From Mesorhizobium sp. M7A.F.Ca.US.006.01.1.1 (GTDB lineage Bacteria > Pseudomonadota > Alphaproteobacteria > Rhizobiales > Rhizobiaceae), in NCBI RefSeq assembly GCF_003997935.1, contig NZ_RZQL01000001.1:1-64000 (forward strand): a stretch of DNA of 64,000 nucleotides, read 5' to 3'. The first letter of the stretch is position 1. Each line of letters starts with the position of its first letter. The notes beneath the pieces are model-generated. The model did not search any database, was not told where the DNA came from, and saw only the letters and a list, made by a program, of their open reading frames with translations. The position numbers were made by a program, and so were the translations under genes. Shown here piece after piece: positions 54,268-63,461 of the stretch.

Positions 54268-54621
54268 TTGCCCGCAACCGGCAAGCCAGTGGGACTAAAT
54301 CCCAAGCGGCTTCTGAAGCGCGCGGAATTCCTGGCCGTCCGTCGTGGTGAAAAGCGACGCGGGCGGCTTTTTCTCGTTGAAGTTCTCGACCGCGGCGACG
54401 GCCTGTCGCCGCGCGTCGGCTACACCGTCACCAAGAAGGTCGGCAATGCGGTTGTCCGCAACCGTGTCCGGCGGCGGTTGCGAGAAGCCGTCCGTACGCA
54501 TGCGGCAAGTGACATGGTGCCTGGCAATGACTATGTCATCGTCGGGCGCGAAGACGTGCTTACCACTCCGTTCGGCCAGTTGAAGGCCGAACTCTCCCGC
54601 CGACTGCGCGGAACACGATAG
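54268..54621 (+). CDS. rnpA: Ribonuclease P protein component
   Basis: Protein cofactor of RNase P, aiding tRNA 5' processing. About 117 residues from TTG 54268 (GGAAG upstream); GTG 54289 is an alternative, and the frame opening at 54172 overlaps rpmH. The core shows [14 protein letters not shown], the RNA-binding motif [13 protein letters not shown] and [10 protein letters not shown]. It follows rpmH by 16 bases and precedes yidC by 14. Confidence 0.95.
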   Translation: MPATGKPVGLNPKRLLKRAEFLAVRRGEKRRGRLFLVEVLDRGDGLSPRVGYTVTKKVGNAVVRNRVRRRLREAVRTHAASDMVPGNDYVIVGREDVLTTPFGQLKAELSRRLRGTR

Positions 54622-54635
54622 GCCAAGGGCTTTCG

Positions 54636-56447
54636 ATGGAAAACAACCGGAACTTCTTCATCACCATCGCGCTGTCGGTGCTGATCCTGGCGGTATGGCA
54701 ATATTTTTACGTGTTGCCGCGCAGCGAAGCGCAACGCGAGGCCGCCCGCGTCGAACAGCAGCGCGTCGAGGAGCAGAAGAAGGCCGCCGGCACCAATCCC
54801 GGTACCGACACCGGAACGCCCGCCGCCCCTGGCGCCATTCCCAACGCACCGGGAACAGACGCCGTGACGCCGGCCGGCCGCGAACAGGCACTCGCCACGA
54901 CGACCCGCGCCAGGATCGACACGCCGAGCCTCGAGGGTTCGATCAACCTGACCGGCGCCCGTCTCGACGACCTCAAGCTCAAGCACTACACCGAGACGGT
55001 CGACAAGAATTCGCCCGAGATCAGCCTGCTCAACCCGGCGGCACTGCCCAATGGCTACTATGCCGAGATCGGCTTCGTCGGCAACGACAAGACCGGCGCG
55101 GTGCCCGGTCCCGAGACTGTGTGGGCCGTCGACGGCAATGCGACGCTGACGCCGACGACCCCGGTCACGCTGACCTATTCGAACGACAAGGGCCTTACCT
55201 TCAAGCGCACCTTTTCCGTCGACACCAACTACATGTTCACGGTGTCCGACACGGTGCAGAATGCGGGCACGGCCGCCGTCTCGTTGTCCAATTACGGCCG
55301 CGTCACCCGCTTCGACAAGCCGCTCGTTGCCAGCACCTATGTGCTGCACGAGGGCCTGATCGGCTTCACCGGGACCGAAGGCCTGCAGGAGCACAAATAC
55401 GCGTCCATCGAGAAGGACAAGCAGTTCACGCCGGGCAAGTCGACCGACGGATGGCTCGGCATCACCGACAAATACTGGGCGGTGACGCTGGTGCCGACCG
55501 AGAAGCAGCCGTTCCAGCCGCGCTACGCCTATTTCGAGGACGGCCGCCATCGCTACCAGTCCGATTTCCTCACCGACCCGATCACCGTCGATGCCGGTCA
55601 GTCGGCGACGGTTGAGAGCGAAATCTTCGCCGGCGCCAAGGAAGTCGGCAAGATCAACGCCTATGCGGAAGATCGTCATATCAAGCGGTTCGACCTCCTG
55701 ATCGACTGGGGCTGGTTCCACTTCATCACCAAGCCGATGTTCTGGCTGATCGACACGCTCTACAAATTCTTCGGCAATTTCGGCCTAGCCATCCTTGCCA
55801 CCACCGTCATCGTCAAGGCCATCTTCTACCCGCTCGCCAACAAGTCCTACGCGTCGATGGCGAACATGAAGAAGGTACAGCCGAAGATGCTCGAGATCCG
55901 CGAGAAATACGCGGACGACAAGATGAAGCAGCAGCAGGCGATGATGGAGCTGTACAAAACCGAGAAGATCAACCCGCTTGCCGGCTGCTGGCCGGTGGCG
56001 CTGCAGATCCCGGTCTTCTTCTCGCTCTACAAGGTGCTCTACATCACCATCGAGATGCGGCACGCGCCGTTCTTCGGCTGGATCCAGGATCTGGCCGCGC
56101 CCGATCCGACGTCGCTGTTCAACCTCTTCGGCCTGATCCCGGTCACCCTGCCGCACATGCTGATGATCGGCGTCTGGCCGCTGATCATGGGCGTCACCAT
56201 GTTCCTGCAGATGCGCATGAACCCGACGCCGCCGGATCCGACGCAGGCGGCGATCTTCACCTGGATGCCTGTCATCTTCACCTTCATGATGGCGGGGTTC
56301 CCGGCCGGCCTGGTCATCTACTGGGCCTGGAACAACACGCTGTCGATCCTCCAGCAGGGCATCATCATGAAGCGCCAGGGCGCCAAGATCGAGCTGTGGG
56401 ACAATCTGGTCGCGCTGTTCCGAAAGAAACCGTCGCCGGCCGAATAG
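54636..56447 (+). CDS. yidC: Membrane protein insertase YidC
   Basis: 603-residue inner-membrane insertase of the Gram-negative type. An N-terminal span (FFITIALSVLILAVWQYF) is followed by a variable Pro/Thr/Ala-rich stretch and a large periplasmic beta domain (about 95-340). The conserved five-span C-terminal core begins at YKFFGNFGLAILATTVIVKAIFYPL in parts and includes NPLAGCWPVALQIPVFFSLYKVL. It inserts membrane proteins alone or with SecYEG. Followed by a strong terminator. Confidence 0.97.
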   Translation: MENNRNFFITIALSVLILAVWQYFYVLPRSEAQREAARVEQQRVEEQKKAAGTNPGTDTGTPAAPGAIPNAPGTDAVTPAGREQALATTTRARIDTPSLEGSINLTGARLDDLKLKHYTETVDKNSPEISLLNPAALPNGYYAEIGFVGNDKTGAVPGPETVWAVDGNATLTPTTPVTLTYSNDKGLTFKRTFSVDTNYMFTVSDTVQNAGTAAVSLSNYGRVTRFDKPLVASTYVLHEGLIGFTGTEGLQEHKYASIEKDKQFTPGKSTDGWLGITDKYWAVTLVPTEKQPFQPRYAYFEDGRHRYQSDFLTDPITVDAGQSATVESEIFAGAKEVGKINAYAEDRHIKRFDLLIDWGWFHFITKPMFWLIDTLYKFFGNFGLAILATTVIVKAIFYPLANKSYASMANMKKVQPKMLEIREKYADDKMKQQQAMMELYKTEKINPLAGCWPVALQIPVFFSLYKVLYITIEMRHAPFFGWIQDLAAPDPTSLFNLFGLIPVTLPHMLMIGVWPLIMGVTMFLQMRMNPTPPDPTQAAIFTWMPVIFTFMMAGFPAGLVIYWAWNNTLSILQQGIIMKRQGAKIELWDNLVALFRKKPSPAE

Positions 56448-56473
56448 AAGACGCAGCGCTTTCTCCAGCCTTC

Positions 56474-56504
56474 AAAGCCCCGCCTCGCGCGGGGCTTTTC
56501 GTTT
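56474..56504 (+). terminator. Rho-independent terminator after yidC
   Basis: Perfect 10-bp stem (AAAGCCCCGC / GCGGGGCTTT) with a CTCGC loop, followed by TCGTTT. It ends the rpmH-rnpA-yidC transcript. Confidence 0.9.
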
Positions 56505-56623
56505 AAGCAGCTCCGGCATCACGTTCCCGTGATCGGCGAAACTTGCGCCCGTCGGCGGCGTGACTGCCTGTGCGTTTCCAAAGGCTATCAATTCCGATCA
56601 GCCCTCACCCGGAGGAAGACCAC

Positions 56624-57184
56624 ATGCGTTTGCCGTCATTCAGGACCATCGCCCTTTCCGCGCTCGTCGCCGGCGTGGCGATTGCCGCGCCCGCCTATGC
56701 CAAGAACCCGAATGTCGGCGGCGCGCCGATGTACACAACCAAGAACATCGTTGAGAACGCCGTCAACTCGAAGGACCACACGACGCTGGTCGCCGCGGTC
56801 AAGGCCGCCGGCCTGGTCGACACGCTGCAGGGCTCTGGCCCGTTCACCGTCTTTGCGCCGACCAACGCAGCGTTTGCGAAATTGCCCAAGGGCGCCGTCG
56901 ACACGCTGCTGAAGCCGGAGAACAAGGGCAAGCTCACCAAGGTGCTGACCGCGCATGTCGTGGCCGGCAAGATTTCGGGCGCCGAGATGATGAAGAAGGC
57001 CAAGGCGATGGGCGGCAAGTACGAGATGAAGACCGTCTCCGGTGACACGCTGACCGCCGAAGTCAAGAAGGGCAAGCTCTACATCATGGATGAGTCAGGC
57101 GGCGAGGCGCGAGTGACGATCGCCGACGTCAACCAGTCGAACGGCGTCATCCACGTCGTCAACAAGGTGTTGTTGCCGAAGTAA
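56624..57184 (+). CDS. Secreted fasciclin (FAS1) domain protein
   Basis: 186 residues: signal peptide (1-26, cleavage near AYA-KN) and one FAS1 domain with the H1 motif FTVFAPTNAAFAKLP and the H2 motif NGVIHVVNKVLLP. GGAGGAA precedes ATG 56624; the longer frame to 56570 is discarded. FAS1 proteins mediate adhesion or matrix interaction, and rhizobial members have been linked to symbiosis. A strong terminator follows. Confidence 0.92.
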   Translation: MRLPSFRTIALSALVAGVAIAAPAYAKNPNVGGAPMYTTKNIVENAVNSKDHTTLVAAVKAAGLVDTLQGSGPFTVFAPTNAAFAKLPKGAVDTLLKPENKGKLTKVLTAHVVAGKISGAEMMKKAKAMGGKYEMKTVSGDTLTAEVKKGKLYIMDESGGEARVTIADVNQSNGVIHVVNKVLLPK

Positions 57185-57291
57185 CGGCTTTCGGCAAAGG
57201 GGATCAAGGCAGGTCCGTTGGGGCTTTCTCGGGCCTGCCGCCCCGCCTCACATGAGGTGCCATGTTTCCTGGGAAGTCGTATCGGCATCGG

Positions 57292-57332
57292 CCGGGGTCC
57301 TGTAGTCCCTCACAGGGCCCCGGTTTCTTTTT
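57292..57332 (+). terminator. Rho-independent terminator after the fasciclin gene
   Basis: 12-bp stem (CCGGGGTCCTGT / ACAGGGCCCCGG, one G-T wobble), 8-base loop, followed by TTTCTTTTT. It also lies ahead of the convergent efflux gene ending at 57371. Confidence 0.9.
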
Positions 57333-57370
57333 GGCTGTTGCCTGTGCAGCCAGATGAGCTTCGAGCGTCG

Positions 57371-58912
57371 TCACTCCATGACGGCGCTGTGGTCGATCTT
57401 GGCCGGCGTCGCCGGCTTGCGCAGCAACAGAACCAGCGGAATGGCGGCAAGCGACAGGATCATCATCAGCTTGAAGTCGTTCATGTAGCTGATGATCGTC
57501 GCCTGCAGCGTCACCACGCCGTCGAGCGCGGCGCGGCCCGCCGCGCTGTAAGGGTCCATTGCCTGGAAGATCGCCGGATTGCTGAACGCCTGGTTGTAGG
57601 GCGTCACATAGGTGGCGATGTTGGCGTGGTTGATCTGCACGTTCTGCGTCAACAGCGCGGTGACCACCGATATGCCGACGCTGGAGCCGATGTTTCGCGA
57701 CAGATTGTAAAGGCCTGTACCTTCCGCGCGCCGCTCCGGCGCCAGCGTGGCGAAGGTGATGGTGGTCAGCGGCACGAACAGGAAGCCCAGGCCCGCGCCC
57801 TGGATGAAGCCGGTGCTGATGATCGTCCATTGCGAGACATCAGGGGTCCAGCCGGTCATGTCGTACATAGCCCAGGCGGTGACCAGCAGGCCGGCTAGAA
57901 GCAGCCAGCGTGTGTCCACCTTGCCGATCAGCCTGCCGACCAGGAACATGCAGGCCATGGTCCCAAGTCCACGCGGCCCCATGACGATGCCGGCCGTTAC
58001 CACCGGATAGCCCATCAGCGTCTGCAGATAGGGCGTCATCAGGGCCAGCGAGGCCAGATAGGTGATGCCGATGATGAAGATGAAGATCATGCCGACGGCG
58101 AAGTTGCGGTCGAGGAACAGCCGCGGGTTCACGAAGGTGTTTTTGGCGGTGAAGGTGTGGACGAGGAAGATGTAGAAGGCCGACGCGCAGATCAGCGCCT
58201 CGACGATGATCTCGGACGACGAGAACCAGTTGAGCTGCTCGCCGCGATCGAGGAACATCTGCAGCGATGCGATGGTGACGCTGAGCATGCCGAAGCCCAG
58301 CCAGTCCAGCCTCGCCTTGAGGTCCGTCTTGGTTTCCTGGACGAACATCGAGACGCCGGCGAAGGCCAGGGCCCCGATCGGGACGTTGATGTAAAACACC
58401 CAGCGCCAGCTGACATTCTCGGTCAGCCAGCCGCCGATGACCGGCCCGAGCACCGGCCCGACCATCACCGAAACGCCGAACAGCGCCATCGCCGAGCCGC
58501 GCTCCTCGACGCTGTAGATGTCGAGCAGGATGCTCTGCGCCAGCGGCACCAAGGCCGCGCCGAACAGGCCTTGCAGCAGGCGGAAGCCGACGATCTGCGG
58601 CAGCGACTGCGCGAAGCCGCACAGCACCGAGGCGACGACGAAGCCGGTGATGGAGATCAAAAGGATGCGCTTGCGGCCGAAACGATTGGCAAGGTAGCCC
58701 GAAGGCGGCGTCATGACGGCCGCCGCTACGATGTAGGACGTCAGCACCCAGTTTATCTGGTCGGCGCTCGCCGAAACGCTGCCCTGGATATAGGGCAGCG
58801 CCACATTGGCGATGGTCGTGTCCAGTGCCTGCATGATCACGGCCAGGATCACGCAGGCGGTGATGGCGCCGCGATTGGCGATCACGCCACCTGTCGCGGA
58901 CGCGCCGGTCAT
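57371..58912 (-). CDS. DHA2-family drug efflux transporter, EmrB-like
   Basis: 513 residues, 14 predicted spans, major facilitator superfamily. DHA2 features: ALDTTIANVALPYIQG (motif D1), LANRFGRKRILL (motif A), GPVLGPVIGGWLTENVSWRWVFYINVP (motif C). ATG 58912 overlaps the stop of the fusion-protein gene (ATGA). With the EmrA-like protein it should form a pump that spans the envelope via an outer-membrane channel encoded elsewhere. Confidence 0.9.
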   Translation of the reverse strand: MTGASATGGVIANRGAITACVILAVIMQALDTTIANVALPYIQGSVSASADQINWVLTSYIVAAAVMTPPSGYLANRFGRKRILLISITGFVVASVLCGFAQSLPQIVGFRLLQGLFGAALVPLAQSILLDIYSVEERGSAMALFGVSVMVGPVLGPVIGGWLTENVSWRWVFYINVPIGALAFAGVSMFVQETKTDLKARLDWLGFGMLSVTIASLQMFLDRGEQLNWFSSSEIIVEALICASAFYIFLVHTFTAKNTFVNPRLFLDRNFAVGMIFIFIIGITYLASLALMTPYLQTLMGYPVVTAGIVMGPRGLGTMACMFLVGRLIGKVDTRWLLLAGLLVTAWAMYDMTGWTPDVSQWTIISTGFIQGAGLGFLFVPLTTITFATLAPERRAEGTGLYNLSRNIGSSVGISVVTALLTQNVQINHANIATYVTPYNQAFSNPAIFQAMDPYSAAGRAALDGVVTLQATIISYMNDFKLMMILSLAAIPLVLLLRKPATPAKIDHSAVME

Positions 58913-60201
58913 GACTTTTGTCCGAACCGGCCGAGGAGGTCCGTCACGAAGTCCGGCAGGCCGCGCGCATGGCCGGTATCGATGCCGACCACGACGCTCA
59001 TCCCGCCACGCAACGGCGGCTTGCCCTGGAGGTCGTCCAACGTCACGCGCATCGGAATGCGTTGCACGACCTTGACCCAGTTGCCGGTGGTGTTCTGCGC
59101 CGGAAGCAAGGAGAAGCTCGACGACGACGCCGGGCTGATCGAGGCGACCGTGCCGTGCCAGACGGCACCGGGGTAGCTGTCGACGCTGATCGTCGCCGTC
59201 TGTCCCGGCCGCACATAGGTCAGTTCGGTTTCCTTCGGCTCCGCCGCGATCCACAGATCGGTCGCCGAAATCAGGCTGAACGCCGGCTGCGAAGCTGGCA
59301 GGTACTTGCCGACCTGAAGCGCGTCGACATTGGTGACAATGCCGTCGAACGGCGCCTTGACGATGGAATCGGCAAGGTTGCGCTGGGCGTCGTCCACAGC
59401 CGACTGGGCCTGGAGATAGAAGGGGTTCTTCTCCACCGGCTGGCTGGCGTCGCCGCCGAGCTGGGCAAGCGTCGCCTGTGCCTGCGCCTGGGCAACGGAC
59501 ACTTTCTGGCGGGCGGCGATGAGGTCGTGCTGGGCGCTGTCGAAGGTCGCCTTGGAGGAGGTGGAGGTCTTGAGCAGATCCTGCTGGCGCTGGAAAGCGG
59601 CCTCGTAATAGGGGATGTCGGCCTGCGCCTGCTCGATCAGCGCCTGCGACTGCTGATAACTCGCCTGCAGGGTCAGCACCTGGTTGCGCACCGTGCCGAG
59701 CTGCGCCTGGGCGGCGGCAAGAGCGGTTTCGAAAGAGGCCGGCCGCAGCCGGAAAAGCACCTGGTCCTTCTTCACCGCCTGGTTCTCGTGCACGTCGATC
59801 TCGGACACAGTGCCGGAGACATCGGTGGAAACGCCGAGCGACTGCGCCTGGATGTAGGCATTGTCGGTCGTCATGACCTGGCCGCCGATGACGTAGTAAT
59901 AGCCGCCGACGACCAGCGCGACCGGAAGCAGGGCAAAAAGGATCGGCCGTGCTCGGCCGCGCTTGGGCTTGACCGGCGCCGGAGGCGCCACCGCAACCCC
60001 GGCCTGGCGTGGCTCCTTGGACGGAGCCTCGAGCGCCGCCGGCTCCAGGGCGACCGGTGCTTCGAGCTCGTCATTGTCGATGACGGTGCTGGCTCGCCTT
60101 TGCTCGCGTTCGCTGTCCAGTCGGATGACCTGGTCGCGCGCCCAGTCGGCGGCGGATCCTTCTTCTTCGACAGGCTTCTTTGGTGAGGTTGATTCAGCCA
60201 T
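58909..60201 (-). CDS. HlyD/EmrA-type membrane fusion protein
   Basis: 430 residues: a cytoplasmic N-terminus of about 110 residues, longer than usual and acidic, one span (ILFALLPVALVVGGYYYV), then a periplasmic part. That part has the biotinyl-lipoyl half (DNAYIQAQSLGVSTDVSGTV in parts), a long coiled-coil hairpin and the closing beta-barrel. ATG 60201 overlaps the marR stop by eight bases. It links the EmrB-like pump to the outer membrane. Confidence 0.9.
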   Translation of the reverse strand: MAESTSPKKPVEEEGSAADWARDQVIRLDSEREQRRASTVIDNDELEAPVALEPAALEAPSKEPRQAGVAVAPPAPVKPKRGRARPILFALLPVALVVGGYYYVIGGQVMTTDNAYIQAQSLGVSTDVSGTVSEIDVHENQAVKKDQVLFRLRPASFETALAAAQAQLGTVRNQVLTLQASYQQSQALIEQAQADIPYYEAAFQRQQDLLKTSTSSKATFDSAQHDLIAARQKVSVAQAQAQATLAQLGGDASQPVEKNPFYLQAQSAVDDAQRNLADSIVKAPFDGIVTNVDALQVGKYLPASQPAFSLISATDLWIAAEPKETELTYVRPGQTATISVDSYPGAVWHGTVASISPASSSSFSLLPAQNTTGNWVKVVQRIPMRVTLDDLQGKPPLRGGMSVVVGIDTGHARGLPDFVTDLLGRFGQKS

Positions 60202-60658
60202 GTGTTTTCTCCCGGTCGGCGGCAGGCTGGGCGCAAGCCGCGAGCAGATTGGATTTGATGAGGGATAGGGTTTGCAGCAGATGCAGTTGCGCATCCGCGG
60301 AAAGGCCGACAAAGGCCTCGTCACGCGTCTTCTGCCCATTGCCGCGCATGATCTCGATGAGCGGATGGGCTTGCGGCGTCAGGTAAAGCAGCCATGCCCG
60401 GCGGTCGGTGGGATTGGGCCGGCGCTCGATGAAGCCGCTTGCTTCCATCTTGTCGAGCAGCCGGGCGAGCGTGATCGGCGTGATCTCGATAAGGTCCGCC
60501 AATTTGTTCTGGTGGATGCCTTCATGCAGGCTGAGATAGGCCAGCACCTGCCATTGGGCGCGGGTCAGCCCCGATGCCCGCGACCTCTGCTCGAACCGCT
60601 TTCGAAGCAGGCGCGCGACATCGTGCAGCACGAAGCTGATGTTGGGTGACGATGGCAT
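60194..60658 (-). CDS. MarR-family regulator
   Basis: 154 residues, winged helix: LTRAQWQVLAYLSLHEGIHQNKLADLIEITPITLARLLDKMEASGFIERRPNPTDRR in parts. First gene of the marR-emrA-emrB-like unit and the probable repressor of it, as with EmrR. Upstream, GCATG (60696-60700) and CATGC (60712-60716) form an inverted repeat. Confidence 0.9.
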   Translation of the reverse strand: MPSSPNISFVLHDVARLLRKRFEQRSRASGLTRAQWQVLAYLSLHEGIHQNKLADLIEITPITLARLLDKMEASGFIERRPNPTDRRAWLLYLTPQAHPLIEIMRGNGQKTRDEAFVGLSADAQLHLLQTLSLIKSNLLAACAQPAADREKTHG

Positions 60659-60695
60659 GGGAGGTACTGAGGTTCTACGGCGCGACTTTTAGTGA

Positions 60696-60716
60696 GCATG
60701 CTTATTATCATCATGC
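60696..60716. promoter_or_regulatory. Candidate MarR operator
   Basis: GCATG, 11 AT-rich bases, CATGC: an inverted repeat 38 bases upstream of the MarR-type start, within an AT-rich patch likely to be the promoter. Size and position suit MarR autoregulation; binding is inferred. Confidence 0.45.
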
Positions 60717-60836
60717 ACATAATCCCGCTGGACGCGGTGCGCAAGACGGACTAAGCCCGCCTGGAAAAAATGACGCATGGGCTGTGACCCACAAAAAGGC
60801 TCAGGTGGCAGGCCGTTGCCGGGCGAGGATACGACG

Positions 60837-61151
60837 ATGAATTGGCTGAAGATTGCGACCGTGGCGGCCATTGCGGGATGGCCCGGCATTGCGCTCGCAA
60901 AGGACGCCGTCAGCTGCGGCGGCGCCGCCATGCTGGGTGGCGCGCAATTGAACTGCAGCCACGTCGAACCCCAGGCGCCGCCTCAGTTTTGCACCTATAG
61001 CTGGGCTCTCCACATACCGGCCGGCGACCAGAAAATCGTCGAAGGAACCTTTATGCTGCCGCCCGGTGCTGCGAATGTTACCGTCTATCAGGGCAGCGGT
61101 TTCGACAGTGCGCTGTCCGATCCGATCGTGATTTGCCGCGGCAGCAAATGA
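60837..61151 (+). CDS. Small exported protein of unknown function
   Basis: 104 residues: signal peptide (1-22, cleavage near ALA-KD) and a mature part with four cysteines that could form two disulphides (VSCGG, LNCSH, QFCTY, VICRG). GAGGA precedes ATG 60837. Predicted periplasmic or secreted; no family recognised. Confidence 0.7.
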   Translation: MNWLKIATVAAIAGWPGIALAKDAVSCGGAAMLGGAQLNCSHVEPQAPPQFCTYSWALHIPAGDQKIVEGTFMLPPGAANVTVYQGSGFDSALSDPIVICRGSK

Positions 61152-61275
61152 GCAAGGCCGTCAAGGAAAGCTCGCTCGTCGCCCGATTGGTGCTATAGGG
61201 CGGATCACGCTATTTTGAACGAGCGCATTCGAGTTTCGGATGCACCTGACGGCCATTTCTCTGACGGATTTCGAC

Positions 61276-61914
61276 ATGGACGGACCCAACCCAGACATCA
61301 AGCACCCGATCCCGATGCATACCCGCGTCGGCTTCCTCAAGGGGCTGGTGAACGCGCTGAACATCGAGATCGGCGACTTCACCTACTATGACGACCCGGA
61401 CGGGCCGGACAAATTCGCCGAAAAATGCGTCCTGCATCATTATCCGTTCATAGGCGACAAGCTGATCATCGGCAGGTTCTGCGCCATCGCCGAGGGCGCG
61501 CGCTTCATCATGAACGGCGCCAACCACGCCATGTCCGGCTTTTCGACCTATCCGTTCAATATTTTCGGCCATGGCTGGGAAAAGGGCTTTGACCCGGCGA
61601 CCTGGTCCAGGGAAGTGCGCGGCGACACGGTGGTCGGCAACGACGTCTGGATCGGCATGGAGGCGGTGATCCTGCCCGGGGTGGAAATCGGCCATGGCGC
61701 CATCATTGCCGCGAAGTCGGTGGTGACGCACGACGTGCCACCCTATGCAATCGTCGCCGGCAACGCGGCCAAGGTGGTGAAGATGCGTTTCGACGACCGG
61801 ACAATCAGGCGGCTGCTGGCGGTGGCGTGGTGGGACTGGCCGGTGGACAAGGTCAGCCGCAACCTCGATGCTATCCGGGGTGCCAATATCTCTCTTCTGG
61901 AGGCAGCAGCTTGA
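61276..61914 (+). CDS. Vat/CatB-type O-acetyltransferase
   Basis: 212 residues, left-handed beta-helix acetyltransferase of the xenobiotic (XAT) class. Blocks such as [70 protein letters not shown] and WWDWPVDKV agree closely with virginiamycin acetyltransferase Vat(D). The catalytic His lies in GANHAM. ATG 61276 gives the Vat-like N-terminus; ATG 61240 adds 12 residues. It could inactivate streptogramins or chloramphenicol-like compounds, or acetylate an ordinary metabolite or sugar. Confidence 0.85.
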   Translation: MDGPNPDIKHPIPMHTRVGFLKGLVNALNIEIGDFTYYDDPDGPDKFAEKCVLHHYPFIGDKLIIGRFCAIAEGARFIMNGANHAMSGFSTYPFNIFGHGWEKGFDPATWSREVRGDTVVGNDVWIGMEAVILPGVEIGHGAIIAAKSVVTHDVPPYAIVAGNAAKVVKMRFDDRTIRRLLAVAWWDWPVDKVSRNLDAIRGANISLLEAAA

Positions 61915-62570
61915 ACGCTCTGAACAGCAGCATAATCGGCACCGAACTGTTTACGCGAGGGTGGATCTTCATCCGCGGCGTGCCGGCCATGAAGTTCCTG
62001 CCGCCTGAAGGGCCGCCGGAAATCGCCTTTGCCGGCCGCTCGAATGTCGGCAAGTCGTCGCTGATCAACGCGCTGGTCAACCAGAAGGGGCTGGCGCGCA
62101 CCTCCAACACGCCGGGGCGCACGCAGGAGCTCAACTATTTCGTGCCGGACGGATTTTCGGGTGAGGGCGCCGACCTGCCGCCCTTGGCGCTGGTCGACAT
62201 GCCCGGCTATGGCTATGCCACCGCGCCGAAGGAAAAGGTCGACGAGTGGACCAAGCTGGTCTTCGACTATCTCAAGGGCCGCGTCACGCTGAAGCGCGTC
62301 TATGTGCTGATCGACGCCCGTCATGGCATCAAGGCCAAGGACGACGAAGTGCTGTCGCTGCTCGACAAGGCGGCGGTGTCCTACCAGATCGTGCTGACCA
62401 AGACCGACAAGATCAAGACTGCCGGTGTGCCGAGGCTGATCGAGGAGACGCTGGCAAAGATCAAGAAGCGGCCGGCGGCGTTCCCGTTCGTGCTGGCCAC
62501 CTCTTCTGAAAAGGCCGAGGGCCTTCAGGAATTGCAGGCAGCCATCGTGCTTGCCGCCAATGGCGGCTAA
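61911..62570 (+). CDS. engB: Ribosome biogenesis GTPase EngB (YihA/YsxC)
   Basis: 219 residues from TTG 61911, which overlaps the previous stop (TTGA) and has GGAGG seven bases upstream. GTPase motifs: G1 GRSNVGKS (42-49), G2 Thr in [10 protein letters not shown]3 DMPG (96-99), G4 TKTD. It takes part in assembly of the 50S subunit. In many relatives it follows yidC directly; here about 5.5 kb of other genes intervene. Confidence 0.95.
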   Translation: MNALNSSIIGTELFTRGWIFIRGVPAMKFLPPEGPPEIAFAGRSNVGKSSLINALVNQKGLARTSNTPGRTQELNYFVPDGFSGEGADLPPLALVDMPGYGYATAPKEKVDEWTKLVFDYLKGRVTLKRVYVLIDARHGIKAKDDEVLSLLDKAAVSYQIVLTKTDKIKTAGVPRLIEETLAKIKKRPAAFPFVLATSSEKAEGLQELQAAIVLAANGG

Positions 62571-62594
62571 TGCATCTACCGCTTAGGGCGTGGC

Positions 62595-63329
62595 CTAGGG
62601 CTTGGCCTCGATAGCAATCGTCTGATGGCCTTCTTCCGCCACAAGCCTTTCGGTGCCGTAAGCCTTCAGGAACATGCTGACGCCTGACCTGACGATGCGG
62701 TCGATCTCGTCCTGGGTCGGGGCTTTGGTACGGTAGGCGAAGATGCACTGGCGGAACAGACCAGCCAGGCACAGTTCAGTGAACTGATAGGCGGCAAGAT
62801 CGACATCGTCGATGCGCAGCAAGTCGCGCTCGATGGCGGCATTGAGAAAGGCCGCGACCTTGTCGTGGCCACGCTTGGGGCCGCGCTCGTAAAAACGCGC
62901 GCCCATATCGGGTATCCGGTCTGATGCCCCGATCACCGTGCGCTGCGCCTGGATGACCTTGGCCGACGTGATCTTGAGGGCCAGCACCTTGCCGAACTTC
63001 ACCAGCGTCTCGCGCAGGTTGTCGGCGTTGTCCAGCACGTCATACATGTTCTTGAAGATGGTGCCGCGCTCTTCCTCGATCAGCGCCTCGAACAACTCTT
63101 CCTTGTTGGCGAAGTAGACGTAGATCGTACCCTTGGAGACACCGGCCTCGCGGGTGATGTCGTTCATCGAGGCGGCTTCGAAGCCCTTGTCGATGAAGAC
63201 ACGGCGGGCGCCGTCGATGATCTGGCTGCGCTTGACCGGATCCTGCCCCGCGGCCGGGCGGCCACGGCGCAAGCTTTCCAACAGGTCGTCGCACGACTCG
63301 TTTTCGACATTGGACGGGGTCTCGGCCAT
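62595..63329 (-). CDS. TetR-family regulator
   Basis: 244 residues: N-terminal TetR helix-turn-helix (RSQIIDGARRVFIDKGFEAASMNDITREAGVSKGTIYVYFANKEEL in parts), with a large ligand domain (TetR_C type). GAGGTG precedes ATG 63329. Divergent from the HlyD-type gene, with two near-identical operators in between; the likely ligand is a toxic compound exported by that pump. Confidence 0.9.
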   Translation of the reverse strand: MAETPSNVENESCDDLLESLRRGRPAAGQDPVKRSQIIDGARRVFIDKGFEAASMNDITREAGVSKGTIYVYFANKEELFEALIEEERGTIFKNMYDVLDNADNLRETLVKFGKVLALKITSAKVIQAQRTVIGASDRIPDMGARFYERGPKRGHDKVAAFLNAAIERDLLRIDDVDLAAYQFTELCLAGLFRQCIFAYRTKAPTQDEIDRIVRSGVSMFLKAYGTERLVAEEGHQTIAIEAKP

Positions 63330-63352
63330 GAAAGTCACACCTCGAAAATAAT

Positions 63353-63433
63353 TCGAACCAAGCGGTTCGATTGCCCTTGATATGGTCCTCTTTACGCGCT
63401 ATGTCAACGGCCGGATCGAACCGAACGGTTCAG
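63353..63433. promoter_or_regulatory. TetR operator-promoter-operator region
   Basis: Operator 1 (63353-63370) TCGAACC-AAGC-GGTTCGA is a perfect inverted repeat. Operator 2 (63416-63433) TCGAACC-GAAC-GGTTCAG differs only in the last base of the arm. Between them TTGATA (63377-63382), 17 bases and TATGTC (63400-63405) form a plausible promoter toward the HlyD-type gene. Repressor dimers on both sides would block it. Confidence 0.75.
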
Positions 63434-63461
63434 TATCATATTATAACTTTAGAGAGATGTC

